Origin: CAMLFJ01 sp035524955
GTDB taxonomy: Bacteria > Methylomirabilota > Methylomirabilia > Rokubacteriales > CSP1-6
Direction: 5' to 3'
Length of the DNA: 64,000 nucleotides
Assembly: GCA_035524955.1 (NCBI GenBank)
Contig: DATLFG010000057.1
Coordinates: forward strand, 1-64,000
Of the stretch, positions 15,156-23,001 are shown in pieces. The translations under genes and the position numbers were made by a program. Every line of letters begins with the position of its first letter. Position 1 is the stretch's first letter. The notes below the pieces were generated by a model. That model worked only from the letters and a program-made list of their open reading frames with translations, was not told the DNA's origin and searched no databases.

Positions 15156-15458
15156 ATGCCGCGACTCTTTGCCGTCACGCGATCGCGAGGGCCGGCCTGG
15201 AACCCCGAGCGCCCGCTGGAGGAGCAGGAGGAATGGGACGCGCATGCGGTCTTCATGACCGCGCTGCACCGTGACGGATTCATCCTGCTCGGCGGGCCGC
15301 TCGATGGCACCCCCGACGTGCTCCTGATCGCGCGCGCGAACGACGAGGGCGAGATCAGGTCGCGGCTCGCGGAGGATTGCTGGGCGCGCAACGGCCTGCT
15401 GCGCATCGAGCAGATCGCTCCGTGGACGCTGCGGCTGGGGACACTCGGCCCGCCCTGA
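15156..15458 (+). CDS. YCII-related protein
   Basis: A 100-residue ferredoxin-like protein of the YCII family: RSRGPAWNPERPLEEQEEWDAHAVFM, then FILLGGPLDGTPDVLLIARANDE and a C-terminal ARNGLLRIEQIAPWTLRLG. The conserved His and Asp of YCII active sites (WDAHAVF, GGPLDG) are present. GGGGGGAGG immediately upstream of ATG 15156 is a strong ribosome binding site, which decides against the GTG at 15150. Probably an oxidoreductase or isomerase acting on a small molecule. Confidence 0.82.
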   Translation: MPRLFAVTRSRGPAWNPERPLEEQEEWDAHAVFMTALHRDGFILLGGPLDGTPDVLLIARANDEGEIRSRLAEDCWARNGLLRIEQIAPWTLRLGTLGPP

Positions 15459-15467
15459 GGAGGACCC

Positions 15468-15758
15468 GTGGAGCTGTTCATCTTCGGACGTTTTCACGCG
15501 CGTCCCGGAGACGAGCGCGCGCTGGAAGAGGCGCTCCGCGACGTCGTCGGCCCGTCCGGTGCGGAAGCCGGCTGCTTCGGCATCCAGGCGTTCCGCTCGA
15601 CCCGCGACCCACGCCTGTTCTACATCCACTCGCGCTGGGTCGACGAGGCGGCGTTCGACCGTCACGCGGCCCTGCCGCATACGGTGCGTTTTATCGAACG
15701 GGTACAGGCTCTGCTCGATCACCCGCTCGATGTGACGCGGGCCGGGCTCCTCGGGTGA
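15468..15758 (+). CDS. Antibiotic-biosynthesis-monooxygenase (ABM) domain protein
   Basis: A 96-residue dimeric alpha+beta barrel: MELFIFGRFHARPGDERALEEALRDVV, GCFGIQAFRSTRDPRLFYIHSRWVDEAAFDRHAALPHTVRF. This is a typical ABM/DUF-type quinol monooxygenase-like fold. The GTG start at 15468 is preceded by GAGGAGGA 4-10 bases upstream, a good ribosome binding site. It closes a run of four co-directional small genes whose products (NIPSNAP, YCII, ABM) mostly share the same ferredoxin-like barrel. Confidence 0.85.
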   Translation: MELFIFGRFHARPGDERALEEALRDVVGPSGAEAGCFGIQAFRSTRDPRLFYIHSRWVDEAAFDRHAALPHTVRFIERVQALLDHPLDVTRAGLLG

Positions 15759-15777
15759 TCCGGGCGGAACGCCGCTC

Positions 15778-17412
15778 CTACGGCGCGGCGCGGCCCTTCG
15801 TGGCGAACTGGCGCTCGTAGAGGCCGCGCAGCTCCTCGAGCGTGGTGGCCTGGCCGGGGGCCTTGTCCTCCCGGATCCGCGCGATGCGGGCGAAGCGGAG
15901 CGCGAAGCCGGAGGGATAGGTCGGGCTCTTCTGGATCTCGTTGTACTCCACCTCGACCATCACCTCCGGGCGCACCCGCACCGTGTAGCCGTCGTCGGCG
16001 GTGGCCAGCGCCCGCAGCCGCTCGGTCATGTGGGCGAACTCACGGTCGGTGAGCCCCTTGAAAGTCTTGCCCACCTCCGCCCAGGCCTCCCCGTCGCGGA
16101 CCGCCAGGTGGTAGTTCGAGAGCCAGCCCACGCGGCGGCCGGAGCCGCGATCGGCGGCCAGGATCACGCAGTCCACGCTCTGCGCGGCCTTCAGCTTGAA
16201 CCAGCGCTTGCCGCGGCCGCCCGGCTCGTAGGCGCTGCGCGGGTCCTTGGCCATGACGCCCTCGTGCCCGGCGGCCAGGGCGCGGGCCATCACCGCGTCG
16301 CCATCGGCCGCGCTGGTGATCATCGCGCGCTCGGCGAGCCAGCGGCCGCCGGTCAGGCGCTCGAGCGCCTCCCAGCGCGTCGCGTAGGGCTCGTCCAGCA
16401 GCGAGCGGCCGTCGGCCACCAGGCAATCGAAGAGGTGCAGGGCGAGCGGCAGCTCGGCCGCCGCGGCCTCCACGCCCCGTACGCGGCGGAAGCGGCGCAT
16501 CAGCTCCTGAAAGGGCAGCGGCCGGCCCGCCGTGTCGAGCGCCACCACTTCGCCGTCCAGGATGTACGGGGCGCCGCCGAGATCGCGCCGCGCGATGGCC
16601 ACGATCTCGGGCAGGCTCCGGGTGACGTCGGACATGCGCCGGCTCCAGATCGCCACGCGGTCGCCGTCGCGGTGGAGCTGGATGCGCGCGCCGTCGTACT
16701 TGTACTCGATCGCGGAGGCGCCGCCGTGGGTGGCGAGCGCCTCGCCCACGTCGCCCGCGATCTCGGCCAGCATCGGCAGCAGTGGCACGAAGACACGGGG
16801 CGCGACCGCGGCCAGCGCGGCGGCGCCCTGGCCGAGCGCGAGCGCGGCCACCGTGGTCAGGTCGCCGGTCACCAGGGCCGCGCGGCGCACCGCCGCCGCG
16901 GCGACCCCGGCCGCCGCCGCGATGGCCTCCAGCACGAGCCCCTCGGAAAGCCCCATGCGCATCTCGCCGGAGATGACGCGCTGGAGCAGATCGCGTTCCT
17001 CCGCCGACGCGCGGGCGGCCAGCTCGCCGAGGCGCGCGTCCCGCAGCTTCCGCGCCCCCGGCCCGACCGCCTCCGCCACCGCGCCGAACGCCGCGGCCAC
17101 ATCGGCCAGTGTGAGCGGACCCCTCTCCCCTCCGGGGAGAGGGCAGGGTGAGGGGTGAGAAGGTGAGGGGTGAGAAGGTGAGGGGTGAGCGGGCGAGGGG
17201 GCCGTCGCCTCGGGCGCAGGCAGGCCACGAACGTTCAGCACCCGCACGTCGGACGCAGGAAAGGCGCGGCCACTCAGGTAGGTGACGGCGAGCGGCAAGT
17301 CCTCGGGCGAGAGGGCGCGGAGATACTCCGCGACAAGGCGTCGCTTCTCGAGCCGGCCCGGGCTCGCGGCCACGCGCGTACGCACGGCCGTGAGGTCGGA
17401 GAGCCATGCCAT
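15778..17412 (-). CDS. lig: ATP-dependent DNA ligase with a translated repeat insert
   Basis: A 544-residue ATP-dependent ligase of the archaeal/LigB type: N-terminal DNA-binding domain, nucleotidyltransferase domain with AMP-accepting Lys238 (motif I, KYDGARIQLH), motif III LFDCL, motif IV HEGVMAK, motif V KRWFKLK, and a C-terminal OB domain. It probably serves DNA repair. Residues about 71-98 (PSPAHPSPSHPSPS... CPLPGGERG) are encoded by an interspersed GC-rich palindrome plus a 15-bp tandem repeat. The insertion lies in the linker between the first helices and the rest of the DNA-binding domain and keeps the frame. The rest of the enzyme looks intact, so the insert is probably tolerated. 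Confidence 0.93.
   Translation of the reverse strand: MAWLSDLTAVRTRVAASPGRLEKRRLVAEYLRALSPEDLPLAVTYLSGRAFPASDVRVLNVRGLPAPEATAPSPAHPSPSHPSPSHPSPCPLPGGERGPLTLADVAAAFGAVAEAVGPGARKLRDARLGELAARASAEERDLLQRVISGEMRMGLSEGLVLEAIAAAAGVAAAAVRRAALVTGDLTTVAALALGQGAAALAAVAPRVFVPLLPMLAEIAGDVGEALATHGGASAIEYKYDGARIQLHRDGDRVAIWSRRMSDVTRSLPEIVAIARRDLGGAPYILDGEVVALDTAGRPLPFQELMRRFRRVRGVEAAAAELPLALHLFDCLVADGRSLLDEPYATRWEALERLTGGRWLAERAMITSAADGDAVMARALAAGHEGVMAKDPRSAYEPGGRGKRWFKLKAAQSVDCVILAADRGSGRRVGWLSNYHLAVRDGEAWAEVGKTFKGLTDREFAHMTERLRALATADDGYTVRVRPEVMVEVEYNEIQKSPTYPSGFALRFARIARIREDKAPGQATTLEELRGLYERQFATKGRAAP
17119..17200. repeat. Palindrome plus 15-bp tandem repeat inside the ligase gene
   Basis: CCCTCTCCCCTCCGGGGAGAGGG is represented here as two complementary arms around TCC, followed by AGGGTGAGGG and then about two and a half copies of a 15-bp unit GGTGAGGGGTGAGAA. 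It is read in frame on the minus strand as a Pro/Ser/His-rich segment. Confidence 0.85.
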
Positions 17413-17430
17413 GCGCGCATTATCCCTCGG

Positions 17431-17546
17431 GCCCCCTCACCCTGCCCTCTCCCCGGAGGGGAGAGGGTGTTCGCTCGTCGACCTCTCCCAGAGAGGATGA
17501 TCATTGGTCCATCCTCTCCCTTCCAGGGAGAGGATAGGGTGAGGGA
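17431..17546. repeat. Two interspersed GC-rich palindromes between lig and the GGT gene
   Basis: One copy covers about 17431-17468 (CCCCTCACCC, CTCTCC, GGAGAGGG), a second diverged copy about 17511-17546 (CCTCTCCCTT, AGGGAGAGG, AGGGTGAGGG). They fill most of the gap between the ligase start (17412) and the GGT stop (17597). Confidence 0.75.
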
Positions 17547-17596
17547 CGATCGCCGCTCGAGGTCCAGGTCAGCCATTCCGCCGCCGACCGCACCCG

Positions 17597-19171
17597 TCAG
17601 TAGCCGAGGGCGGCGCCGTCGCTCCGCGGATCGGCCCCGCCGACTCGCGCGCCGCTCGCGGGATCGATCGTGATGCCGTGAGCGTGCCCGGCCAGCTCGT
17701 TCCAGTCCTCCCAGCGATTGATCACGTGGCCGCGCCGCGCCAGCTCGGCCAGGGTCGCCGGCGGGAACCGGCCTTCCAGGTTCAGCACCTCGCGCGCGTC
17801 GCCCAGGGCGAAGCGCCCGGCGAGCCAGCGGGGCGTCGCGACCGCTTGCTGGACATCGAGCCCGAAGTCGATCATCGCGATATAGGCCTGCAGGTGGATC
17901 TGCGGCTGGCCGTCGGCGCCCATGCAGCCGAACACCTGCCAGAGCCGCCCGTCCTTGAAGGCGAGCGAGGCGATCAGCGTGTGCAGCGGCCGCTTGCCGG
18001 GCGCGAGCCGGTTGGGGTGGGTGGGATCCAGCGAGAAATAGGCGCCGCGGTTCTGGAGCACGACGCCGGTGTCGCCCGCCACCAGGCCCGAGCCGAAGCC
18101 GAAGTAGAGGCTCTGGATCAGCGAGACCGCGTTGCCCTCGGCGTCCACCGCCGCCACGTAGACCGTGTCGCCGCTCAGGCTGCCGGTGGACGGGACGCGG
18201 TCCCAGGGCAGCGCGCGGTCCCGGTCCATGAGGGCCCGGCGCTCGTCGGCGTACGCGCGCGACAGGAGTCGCTCCACCGGCACCGGCGAGAACTCGGGAT
18301 CGGCGACGAGCCGGTCCCGGTCGTGGAAGGCGATCTGCTTGGCCTGCACCAGCAGGTGCACGTGGTCCGGTCCCAGGAACGGCAGCGCGCCGATCTCCCA
18401 GGGCTCGAGCAGGCGCAGGGCCTGCAGGACCGTCACGCCCTGGCTGGGCGGCGGCGTCTCGTGGATGGTGACCCCGCGATAGGTGGCGTGGATGGAGGCG
18501 CCCCACTTCGCGCGCTGCGCCGCGAAGTCGCGCTCGGTGAAGAAGCCGCCGTGCTCGCGCGCGTGCCGCGCCATCTCGGTCGCGGTCTCCCCTTCGTAGA
18601 ACCCGGCCCGGCCCTCGGCCAGGCGCTCGATCGTGCGCGCGAGGTCCGGGTTGGCCAGCCGCCGGCCCGCGGCCGGGCTCGTCCCGCCCGCGAGGAAGAT
18701 GCGCGCGGCCGCCGGGTCCGCCGCGAGCACCTCGGCCGAGCCCGCGATCCACCGCGCGAGCCGCGCCGTGATCGGAAAGCCGTCGCGCGCGTGGCCGACC
18801 GCCGCGGCCAGGTCGGTCGCGAGCGGCAGCCGGCCGTAGGCCGCGTGTGCCTGGCACCAGCCGTCGACCGCGCCGGGCACGGTGAGCGTGGCGGGCACGA
18901 TCCCGCGGACGGGGATCTCGCGGAGCCTGCGGGCCGTGAACCAGTCGATGCTGGCGCCGGCCGCCGCCCGGCCCGCCGCCTCCAGCGCGCGCACCGCGCC
19001 GGTGCGCGCGTCGTGGATCAGCCAGAACGCGTCGCCGCCGAGGCTCGTCATGTGGGGATAGACGACGGAGAGGACGGCGGCGGCCGCGATCGCCGCGTCC
19101 ACTGCGGAGCCGCCCGCCTGCAGGATCTCGACGCCCGCCCGGGAAGCGAGCGCGTGGGGTGAGGTGACCAT
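17597..19171 (-). CDS. Gamma-glutamyltransferase-family protein
   Basis: An Ntn-hydrolase-fold peptidase (about 524 residues from ATG 19171). The family makes an inactive precursor that self-cleaves before a threonine; here that is Thr336 in SLSGDTVYVAAVD, followed by the small-subunit motifs NRGAYFSLDPTHPN and KRPLHTL. The N-terminus MVTSPHALASRAGVEILQAGGSAVDAAIA matches the family but usually has 15-20 more residues before it. The frame upstream (RILESDRLAARAERG) continues without an ATG into a palindromic repeat at 19221-19265, so the original start may have been disturbed or may be a non-standard CTG. No signal peptide is visible. Substrate may be glutathione-like or an acyl amide. Confidence 0.87.
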   Translation of the reverse strand: MVTSPHALASRAGVEILQAGGSAVDAAIAAAAVLSVVYPHMTSLGGDAFWLIHDARTGAVRALEAAGRAAAGASIDWFTARRLREIPVRGIVPATLTVPGAVDGWCQAHAAYGRLPLATDLAAAVGHARDGFPITARLARWIAGSAEVLAADPAAARIFLAGGTSPAAGRRLANPDLARTIERLAEGRAGFYEGETATEMARHAREHGGFFTERDFAAQRAKWGASIHATYRGVTIHETPPPSQGVTVLQALRLLEPWEIGALPFLGPDHVHLLVQAKQIAFHDRDRLVADPEFSPVPVERLLSRAYADERRALMDRDRALPWDRVPSTGSLSGDTVYVAAVDAEGNAVSLIQSLYFGFGSGLVAGDTGVVLQNRGAYFSLDPTHPNRLAPGKRPLHTLIASLAFKDGRLWQVFGCMGADGQPQIHLQAYIAMIDFGLDVQQAVATPRWLAGRFALGDAREVLNLEGRFPPATLAELARRGHVINRWEDWNELAGHAHGITIDPASGARVGGADPRSDGAALGY

Positions 19172-19220
19172 GCCGCGCTCCGCGCGGGCGGCCAGGCGAT
19201 CGCTCTCCAGGATTCGACTC

Positions 19221-19265
19221 GTTCTCTCTCCCGCTCCCGTCCAGGGAGAGGGCAGGATGCGGGTG
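19221..19265. repeat. Interspersed GC-rich palindrome, upstream of the GGT gene
   Basis: CTCTCTCCCGCTCCCGTCC followed by AGGGAGAGGGCAGGATG: a diverged member of the same family, lying between the GNAT stop and the GGT start. Confidence 0.65.
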
Positions 19266-19266
19266 G

Positions 19267-19770
19267 TTACGTGAGGCGGAGCTCCATCCACACGTCGGCC
19301 CGCGGGTTGCGATTGTAGTCCGCGATCTCCTCGAAGCCGTAGCGGCGATAGAGCTTCACCGCCGCGGCCAGCCGGTCTCGCTCGCTGTCCAGCCGCAGCA
19401 CGCGCCCCCCCAGAGCACGCGCCTCCTCGAGGCAGCGGTCCATCAGGCGCGGCGCGAGTCCGCGCCCGCGGCAGTCCGGGCGCAGCCACATGCGCTTGAG
19501 CTCGGCCACGCCCGGCGCGAGGCGGCGCACCGCCGCGGTGCCCACCACCTCCCCGGCGGGGCCCACCACGACCAGCATCACGCCCGCGACACCGTCGTAC
19601 TCGCCCTGCCAGTCCGCCACGTCGTGATCGAGCCCGTCGGGGTCCACGTCCTCGCCCAGAAAGGCGAAGTAGGCGGCGAGCTCTCGCATGACGCCCTCGT
19701 GGTCGGCCGGGCCCGCGCGGCGCACCTGGTAGTCGCCGGCCGGCGCGGCCGGGCTACCGCTTGCGGGCAT
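19267..19770 (-). CDS. GNAT-family N-acetyltransferase
   Basis: A 167-residue GNAT acetyltransferase. The acetyl-CoA-binding motif A is LKRMWLRPDCRGRGLAPRLMDRCLEEA (Q/RxxGxG/A), followed by LRLDSERD and the motif B region LYRRYGFEEIADYN. This pattern (ELKRMWLRPDCRGRGLA) is close to the common small-molecule acetyltransferases of the MarR-associated type. It overlaps the 3' end of the cobalamin adenosyltransferase gene by 17 bases, so the two are cotranscribed. Substrate unknown. Confidence 0.88.
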   Translation of the reverse strand: MPASGSPAAPAGDYQVRRAGPADHEGVMRELAAYFAFLGEDVDPDGLDHDVADWQGEYDGVAGVMLVVVGPAGEVVGTAAVRRLAPGVAELKRMWLRPDCRGRGLAPRLMDRCLEEARALGGRVLRLDSERDRLAAAVKLYRRYGFEEIADYNRNPRADVWMELRLT

Positions 19771-20362
19771 GGGAGGCGAGGCCGCGCTCCCAGAGGTACT
19801 CGGTCTCGCCCAGGTGCTTGCCGACCCAGCGCGAGAGGACGAAGAACAGGTCGCTGAGCCGGTTCACGTACTTGAGCGGCCACTCGCCGATGTCCTCCAC
19901 GCGCGAGAGCGCGAGCACGCCGCGCTCGGCGCGCCGGCACACCGTGCGGGCCTGGTGCAGGAAACCGCCCACCGGCCCGCCCCCCGGCAGCACGAAGGAC
20001 TTGAGCGGAGTGAGCTCCTTCTGGCACTCGTCCATCAGCTTCTCGAGCGCGGTGACCTCGAAGGCGCCCACGCGGAACATGCCCTCGTAGAACGACTCGC
20101 GCGGCGTGGCCAGCTCGCTGCCCAGATCGAAGAGCTCGTTCTGCACCCGGCGCAGGATCTCGTCGAGCCGGCGGTACTTCCTGCCGCGCTTGACCCGGGG
20201 CGCGTTGAAGGCCCGCGCCAGCCCGACGATCGCGTTCAGCTCGTCGATGGTGCCGTAGGCTTCGATGCGCGGCGAGTCCTTGGGCACGCGGCGCCCACCG
20301 ACGAGGGCGGTCTCGCCGGCGTCGCCGGCGCGCGTGTACACGCGGTTGATGCGGACGGGCAT
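19754..20362 (-). CDS. pduO: ATP:cob(I)alamin adenosyltransferase (PduO type)
   Basis: A 202-residue enzyme that transfers the adenosyl group of ATP to cob(I)alamin, making coenzyme B12. The N-terminal ATP-binding loop YTRAGDAGETALVGGRRVPKD, the EAYGTIDELNA helix, and the C-terminal VCRRAERGVLAL and YVNRLSDLFFVLSRW motifs are all conserved. It is a trimeric PduO/MMAB-type protein. The neighbouring genes do not form a B12 pathway, so it probably serves salvage or recharging. Confidence 0.93.
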   Translation of the reverse strand: MPVRINRVYTRAGDAGETALVGGRRVPKDSPRIEAYGTIDELNAIVGLARAFNAPRVKRGRKYRRLDEILRRVQNELFDLGSELATPRESFYEGMFRVGAFEVTALEKLMDECQKELTPLKSFVLPGGGPVGGFLHQARTVCRRAERGVLALSRVEDIGEWPLKYVNRLSDLFFVLSRWVGKHLGETEYLWERGLASHARKR

Positions 20363-20395
20363 GACGGCTCCTCCCGCGCCGAGGCTAGCACAGGT

Positions 20396-20403
20396 GCTAG
20401 ACT
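20396..20403 (+). promoter_or_regulatory. Extended -10 promoter element of the CoA-binding gene
   Basis: TGCTAGACT (extended -10, hexamer 20398-20403) ends 6 bases before the ATG at 20410, with no Shine-Dalgarno sequence in between, so the transcript should begin at or next to the start codon. Confidence 0.5.
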
Positions 20404-20409
20404 CTGGCC

Positions 20410-20859
20410 ATGAGCGACTGGCGCGACAACCTCGTCACCTCACCGGACGACATCGCGCGCGTGGTGCGCGAGAACAAGCGCGTCGCGGTGCTGGGGATCA
20501 AGACCGAGGCGCAGCGTCGTCAGCCCGCATTCTACGTGCCCGAGTACATGGCGCGGGCCGGCTACGACATCGTGCCGGTACCGGTCTACTACCCGGAAGT
20601 GACGGAGATCCTCGGCCGGCCGGTCTACCGCACGGTCCGCGCGGTGCCTGGGCATGTCGACATGGTCAACGTGTTCCGGCGCCCGCGCGATATTCCTCCG
20701 CACGTGGAGGACATCCTGGCCGCGCGGCCCCGCGTGGTCTGGCTCCAGCTCGGCATCCGCCACGACGAGGCCGCCGAGACCTGGGCGAAGGCCGGCATCC
20801 AGGTCGTGCAGGACCGCTGTCTGCTGGTGGAGCATGGCCGGGCGAGCCGCAGCCGCTAG
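20410..20859 (+). CDS. CoA-binding domain protein (CoA_binding_2)
   Basis: A 149-residue Rossmann-like protein: VAVLGIKTEAQRRQPAFYVPEYMARAGYDIVPVPVYYPEV, RTVRAVPGHVDMVNVFRRP, WLQLGIRHDEAAETWAKAGIQVVQDRC LLVEH. This is the CoA_binding_2 / YccU family, related to the CoA-ligase Rossmann domain; function unknown. The final codons (GRASRSR) lie inside a 45-bp tandem duplication, so the natural C-terminus may have been slightly altered. It is convergent with the transglutaminase gene. Confidence 0.87.
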   Translation: MSDWRDNLVTSPDDIARVVRENKRVAVLGIKTEAQRRQPAFYVPEYMARAGYDIVPVPVYYPEVTEILGRPVYRTVRAVPGHVDMVNVFRRPRDIPPHVEDILAARPRVVWLQLGIRHDEAAETWAKAGIQVVQDRCLLVEHGRASRSR

Positions 20860-20923
20860 GCGAGGCGAGCGAATACACATGGCCGGGCGAGCCGCAGCCG
20901 CTAGGCGAGGCGAGCGAATACAG
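20834..20923. repeat. 45-bp tandem direct repeat, two copies
   Basis: The unit starts ATGGCCGGGCGAGCCGCAGC and ends GAGCGAATACA. Copies begin at 20834 and 20879 and are nearly identical. The first overlaps the stop codon of the CoA-binding gene. The convergent transglutaminase gene ends at 20943. Confidence 0.85.
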
Positions 20924-20942
20924 GAAAGCCGTACCGCGCGCG

Positions 20943-23000
20943 CTAGGATCGCGTGCGGAGCGAGGCGAGCGAGCGCAACACGTCCTGTCGCTCCGCCTCG
21001 CTGAGCGCCGCGTCGCCGAAGCGCGCGCGCTCGTAGTAGCCGGTGAGGCGGTCGAACGCGGCGGCGCGATGCGGCGCGCGCTCCCCCACCCGCGAGGCGA
21101 ACTGGCGCGCGGTCTCCGCGACGCCGGGCGCGAGCCCACGGCGGGCCAGGAAGCGGAGGGCCCGCTCGTAGAACGGGGGCATCCGGGCCGCCGAGCCGGT
21201 GCGCGGCAGGCGGGGGCCGTAGCGCCCGAGCCACCACAGCAGCACCACCGCCACCGCGACGCCCGCGCCGACGCCCACCGCCGGGCTCACCCGCCAGTCC
21301 CGCGGCCACGACAGCGCCAGCCGCGCGTCGGACGCCTGACGGTGGACGGAGGCGGCGAGCTGCACCTGGTCGCGCAAGCTCCAGGCAACCACGTAGCGAT
21401 ACCAGTGCATGCGCACGGCGTCGAGATAGAGCGACATCGGGCCGGGCCGCGCGGCCGCCGCCTCCTCGCCGCGCGGCGAGGGATCGAAGGCCACCCAGCC
21501 CCGGCCGTCGAGATGCACCTCGACCCAGGCGTGCGCGTCGCTCAGGCGCACCATGAAGTACCGGCCGTACGGGTTCCACTCACCCTGCTGGAAACCCGCC
21601 GCCACCCGGGCCGGCACGCCCAGGCTCCGCAGCATGACCGCCATCGCGGCCGCGAAGTACTCGCAGTTGCCCGAGCGGCGGACGAACAGGAACTCCTCGA
21701 GCGGGGTCAGCGCGCTCTGCCGCTTGAGCGCCAGCGTGTAGCGATAGTTGGCGCCGAGATGCGCGCTGATGCGGGCGGCCCTGGTCTCGGCGTCGAGGCT
21801 GCCCGCGGTCACCTCGCGGGCGAGGCGCGCGATCGCGGGCGGCAGCGGCGGCAGCTGCAGGTACCGCGCGCGCAGGGCCGCGGACAGCGCGGCCGCCGGC
21901 CGGCGGCCCGCCACCGGCGGGGCGGGGCCGGCGAGCTCGGACTCTACGGCGTAGTGCAGACGGGCCCCGGGGCTGGACGCGGTGAGACCATCCATGTCGT
22001 CCAGCACCAGGGTGGGCGAGCGCATCTCGAGCCGCAGCGCGCGTGGCGCCGCGAACACCGCGTCGCTTCCGATGGGCTCGAGGTAGATCTCCTGCCGCAC
22101 CACCGGACCCGTCCCCCGGGGCAGGCCGACCCCGAAGTCGCCGCTGACCGAGCGCTGGACGTACCGCCGCGCCGCCGCCGCGCTCGACCACGTCCGGCCG
22201 TCGAACTGGTCGAACGCCACCCCGCGCCAGCGCAGCACCGGCAGGGTGGCCGGATCGAGTCCCTCGTCCGCCAGGTAGACGCGCATGACCACGCTGCGGT
22301 CGCTCTCGATGTCCCCGAAGCTGCCTAGGTCCACGCGGTCCGAGAATCCGGTCACCATGCGCCCGATGGACGCCCGGAGCGGCAGCGCGGCCTGGCCCAC
22401 ACGCGGGATCACGAAGAAGAGGCCGGCCGCGAGCGAGAGGGTGATGGCGGCCGCCACCACGCTCACCTGGGTGAGCGGCCCCCGGAAGAAGACGCGGCGC
22501 GCGATGGTGGCGGCGTCGCCGGGCCAGCCCGCCTGCTCCAGCTCGGTCACGACGTGGTTGAGCATCAGCATCCAGGTGCCGAGCAGCAGGAAGGCGATGA
22601 ACACGAACAGGAAGCTGAGGCTGAAGCTGACCGAAGCCGCGGCCACGAGCATGAAGAAGGACAGCAGCCCGGCGTCGCGCAGGTCCCGGAGGCCGCGGCG
22701 CGCGAAGAGCCGGAGCAGGATGAGAAACAGCAGCAGGTGCACCATGCCGTCCAGCATCGACGGGACCAGGTAGAAGAGATCGATCGTGATCGCCACCGCC
22801 GCGGTGGCCACCAGGCTCCAGCCGAGCGCGGGCCGGACCGCGCCCCGCGCGCGCGCCTGCTCGTGGCCCCAGCTCACCAGGATCGCCACCACCACCAGCG
22901 CGGCGCCCGGCGCGCCGATCAGGTTCGCGAGGTGGAGCGCGGCCACGCCGGTGCCGACCATCAGATAGGTCGCGAGCCGGAGGGCGAGGAGAGCCGGCAT
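20943..23000 (-). CDS. TgpA-like transglutaminase, DUF3488 membrane domain
   Basis: A 685-residue inner-membrane protein: several N-terminal membrane helices (DUF3488, about residues 1-200), a periplasmic transglutaminase-like domain with catalytic Cys446 (SGNCEYFAAAM), His in DAHAWVEV and Asp in FDPSPRG, another membrane helix (VGVGAGVAVAVVLLWWL), and a C-terminal DUF4129-like tail. It resembles Pseudomonas TgpA. It follows DUF58 and MoxR genes on the same strand with a 1-base gap, the classic MoxR-DUF58-transglutaminase operon thought to assemble or modify an envelope complex. Substrate unknown. Confidence 0.92.
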   Translation of the reverse strand: MPALLALRLATYLMVGTGVAALHLANLIGAPGAALVVVAILVSWGHEQARARGAVRPALGWSLVATAAVAITIDLFYLVPSMLDGMVHLLLFLILLRLFARRGLRDLRDAGLLSFFMLVAAASVSFSLSFLFVFIAFLLLGTWMLMLNHVVTELEQAGWPGDAATIARRVFFRGPLTQVSVVAAAITLSLAAGLFFVIPRVGQAALPLRASIGRMVTGFSDRVDLGSFGDIESDRSVVMRVYLADEGLDPATLPVLRWRGVAFDQFDGRTWSSAAAARRYVQRSVSGDFGVGLPRGTGPVVRQEIYLEPIGSDAVFAAPRALRLEMRSPTLVLDDMDGLTASSPGARLHYAVESELAGPAPPVAGRRPAAALSAALRARYLQLPPLPPAIARLAREVTAGSLDAETRAARISAHLGANYRYTLALKRQSALTPLEEFLFVRRSGNCEYFAAAMAVMLRSLGVPARVAAGFQQGEWNPYGRYFMVRLSDAHAWVEVHLDGRGWVAFDPSPRGEEAAAARPGPMSLYLDAVRMHWYRYVVAWSLRDQVQLAASVHRQASDARLALSWPRDWRVSPAVGVGAGVAVAVVLLWWLGRYGPRLPRTGSAARMPPFYERALRFLARRGLAPGVAETARQFASRVGERAPHRAAAFDRLTGYYERARFGDAALSEAERQDVLRSLASLRTRS

Positions 23001-23001
23001 G

